Of a stretch of 64,000 nt of DNA, positions 62,987-64,000 are shown piece by piece. This DNA comes from Streptomyces megasporus. GTDB lineage: Bacteria > Actinomycetota > Actinomycetes > Streptomycetales > Streptomycetaceae. Positions within the stretch are counted from its first letter, which is position 1; the number at the start of each line of letters is the position of its first letter. The notes under the pieces were generated by a model. The model saw only the letters and a program-made list of their open reading frames with translations. It was not told where the DNA came from and searched no databases. Made by a program: the position numbers and the translations under genes. The stretch covers positions 62,001 through 126,000 of the forward strand of contig NZ_JODL01000008.1 of NCBI RefSeq assembly GCF_000718985.1, written 5' to 3'.

Positions 62987-63811
62987 GTGCAGCCAATGCC
63001 AGATGAATCGATGTCCGTCGCGGTGTCCGTCGCGGCCGAGGCGACGGACGCGGCGTCCCCGCCCGTACCCGCCGGCCGCACCGCCGTGGTCATCCCCGCC
63101 GCGGGCCGCGGCGTACGGCTCGGTCGCGGCGCCCCCAAGGCGCTGCGCTCCCTGGGCGGCACCCCGATGCTCGTCCACGCCGTCCGCGCCGTGGCGAAGG
63201 CCCGGACGGTCTCCCTCGTGGTCGTCGTGGCCCCGCCGGACGGCGCCGCGGCCGTCCGCACCCTCCTCGACGAGCACCCCCTGCCCGGCTCCGCCGGCAC
63301 CACCGAGGTGGTCGTCGTCGCCGGGGGCGAGACCCGGCAGGAGTCGGTGGCCCGGGGCCTGACGGCCCTCACCGACGACACCGACGTGGTCCTCGTCCAC
63401 GACGCCGCCCGTCCGCTGGTCCCCGTGGAGACCGTGGAGGCCGTCGCGGCGGCCGTACGGAACGGGGCCCCCGCCGTCGTCCCCGCCCTGCCCGTCACCG
63501 ACACGGTCAAGCGGATCGCGCCCGACGTGCCGGCCGGGGAGCCCGAACCGGTGGTGGACACGCCCGAGAGGTCCCTGCTGCGCGCCGTGCAGACCCCCCA
63601 GGGCTTCGACCGGGCCACGCTCGTCAAGGCGCACCAGGAGGCCCCCCGCGAGGGCGAGGGCGCCACCGACGACGCCGGACTGGTGGAGCGGATGGGCGTC
63701 CCCGTGGTGCTCGTCCCCGGCCACGAGGAGGCGTTCAAGGTCACCCGTCCGCTGGACCTCGTGCTCGCCGAGGCCGTGCTCGCCCGCAGGAGGGCCACCG
63801 ATGGCTTCTGA
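62987..63811 (+). CDS. ispD: 2-C-methyl-D-erythritol 4-phosphate cytidylyltransferase IspD
   Basis: 274-aa enzyme of the MEP isoprenoid pathway, making CDP-ME from MEP and CTP. The nucleotide-binding motif reads [16 protein letters not shown], followed by HDAARPLV and '[15 protein letters not shown]'. The start is uncertain: GTG 62987, ATG 62996 and ATG 63011 are in frame, none with a strong ribosome site; the longest is given. It overlaps ispF by 11 nt. Confidence 0.93.
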   Translation: MQPMPDESMSVAVSVAAEATDAASPPVPAGRTAVVIPAAGRGVRLGRGAPKALRSLGGTPMLVHAVRAVAKARTVSLVVVVAPPDGAAAVRTLLDEHPLPGSAGTTEVVVVAGGETRQESVARGLTALTDDTDVVLVHDAARPLVPVETVEAVAAAVRNGAPAVVPALPVTDTVKRIAPDVPAGEPEPVVDTPERSLLRAVQTPQGFDRATLVKAHQEAPREGEGATDDAGLVERMGVPVVLVPGHEEAFKVTRPLDLVLAEAVLARRRATDGF

Positions 63812-64000
63812 ACCGTCCGCTTCCCGGACGTCCCCGCTGCCCCTGGTGGGGATCGGCACGGACGTGCACGCCTTCGAGGAGGGGCGCGAACTGTGGTGCG
63901 CCGGCCTCCTCTGGGAGGGCGAGACGCACGGTCTGGCCGGTCACTCCGACGGCGACGTCGCCGCGCACGCCGCCTGCGACGCCCTGTTCTCCGCGGCCGG
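63801..64000 (+). CDS. ispF: 2-C-methyl-D-erythritol 2,4-cyclodiphosphate synthase IspF, partial
   Basis: The first 66 codons are in the window. The metal-binding Asp-x-His motif is seen in [10 protein letters not shown], and '[20 protein letters not shown]' is the second signature. It catalyses ring closure to MEcPP in the same pathway as ispD, whose gene overlaps its start. The reading frame continues past the window end. Confidence 0.94.
   Translation, partial: MASEPSASRTSPLPLVGIGTDVHAFEEGRELWCAGLLWEGETHGLAGHSDGDVAAHAACDALFSAA

Overview
The window is high-GC actinobacterial DNA. GTG starts, ATGA/GTGA gene overlaps and strong third-position GC bias are seen throughout. Mycothiol genes (mshA, mshD), GlnR, Nur, a SenX3-type PhoR/PhoP pair and CarD identify it as a Streptomyces-type chromosome. 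Much of it matches core gene neighbourhoods I remember from S. coelicolor (nur/ygfZ to glnR to ppk, and mshA/gpmA/phoU/phoRP/carD/ispDF), but the blocks are joined differently. No rRNA, tRNA, CRISPR array or antibiotic gene cluster was seen.

Left part (1-20,900). A minus-strand carbohydrate locus (permease, binding lipoprotein, GH13 alpha-glucosidase) is followed by a second solute-binding protein. A PadR-ATPase-FtsX export operon and a secreted serine protease come next. Then there is a long minus-strand housekeeping run: YgfZ, Nur, a nitrobindin-like protein, a 33-aa membrane peptide, three overlapping membrane-anchored proteins of unknown function, a sulfur neighbourhood (DsrE, DUF1416, rhodanese SseA with a cysteine-type leader peptide), a DUF2993 protein, a membrane protein, a MoaD-like protein and a hydrolase.

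Middle (20,900-44,150). This holds glnR, a LacI regulator, an HtrA-like protease with its two-component system (MprAB-like arrangement), two small exported or anchored proteins, a cell-wall 5'-nucleotidase, mshD, a SWIM-zinc-finger/DUF6493-like pair, and an XRE regulator with three tandem DUF397 paralogues. ppk-CHAD-NUDIX, an Hsp20 gene, a methyltransferase, mshA and a YbjN-domain gene follow.

Right part (44,150-64,000). A branched-chain-amino-acid-type ABC transporter operon ends in an alpha/beta hydrolase and is followed by gpmA. From about 51,050 to 57,550 lies a variable island: a small ORF, a 20-bp-arm hairpin, a 25-bp tandem repeat, a frameshifted tyrosine integrase, a SpoIIE-type phosphatase, a GH11 xylanase with palindromic operator candidates, an orphan sugar-binding lipoprotein and a cysteine-rich 49-aa ORF. 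The core resumes with phoU / phoR-phoP (PHO-box repeats between them), a lipoprotein, carD, ispD and the start of ispF.

I found no single dramatic new system. The best leads are small and regulatory: the leaderless cysteine leader peptide, the Cys-rich ORF, the 11-nt-phased repeats in front of the HtrA gene, the operator palindromes, the tandem DUF397 block, the SWIM/DUF6493 pair and the repeat-rich integrase scar.
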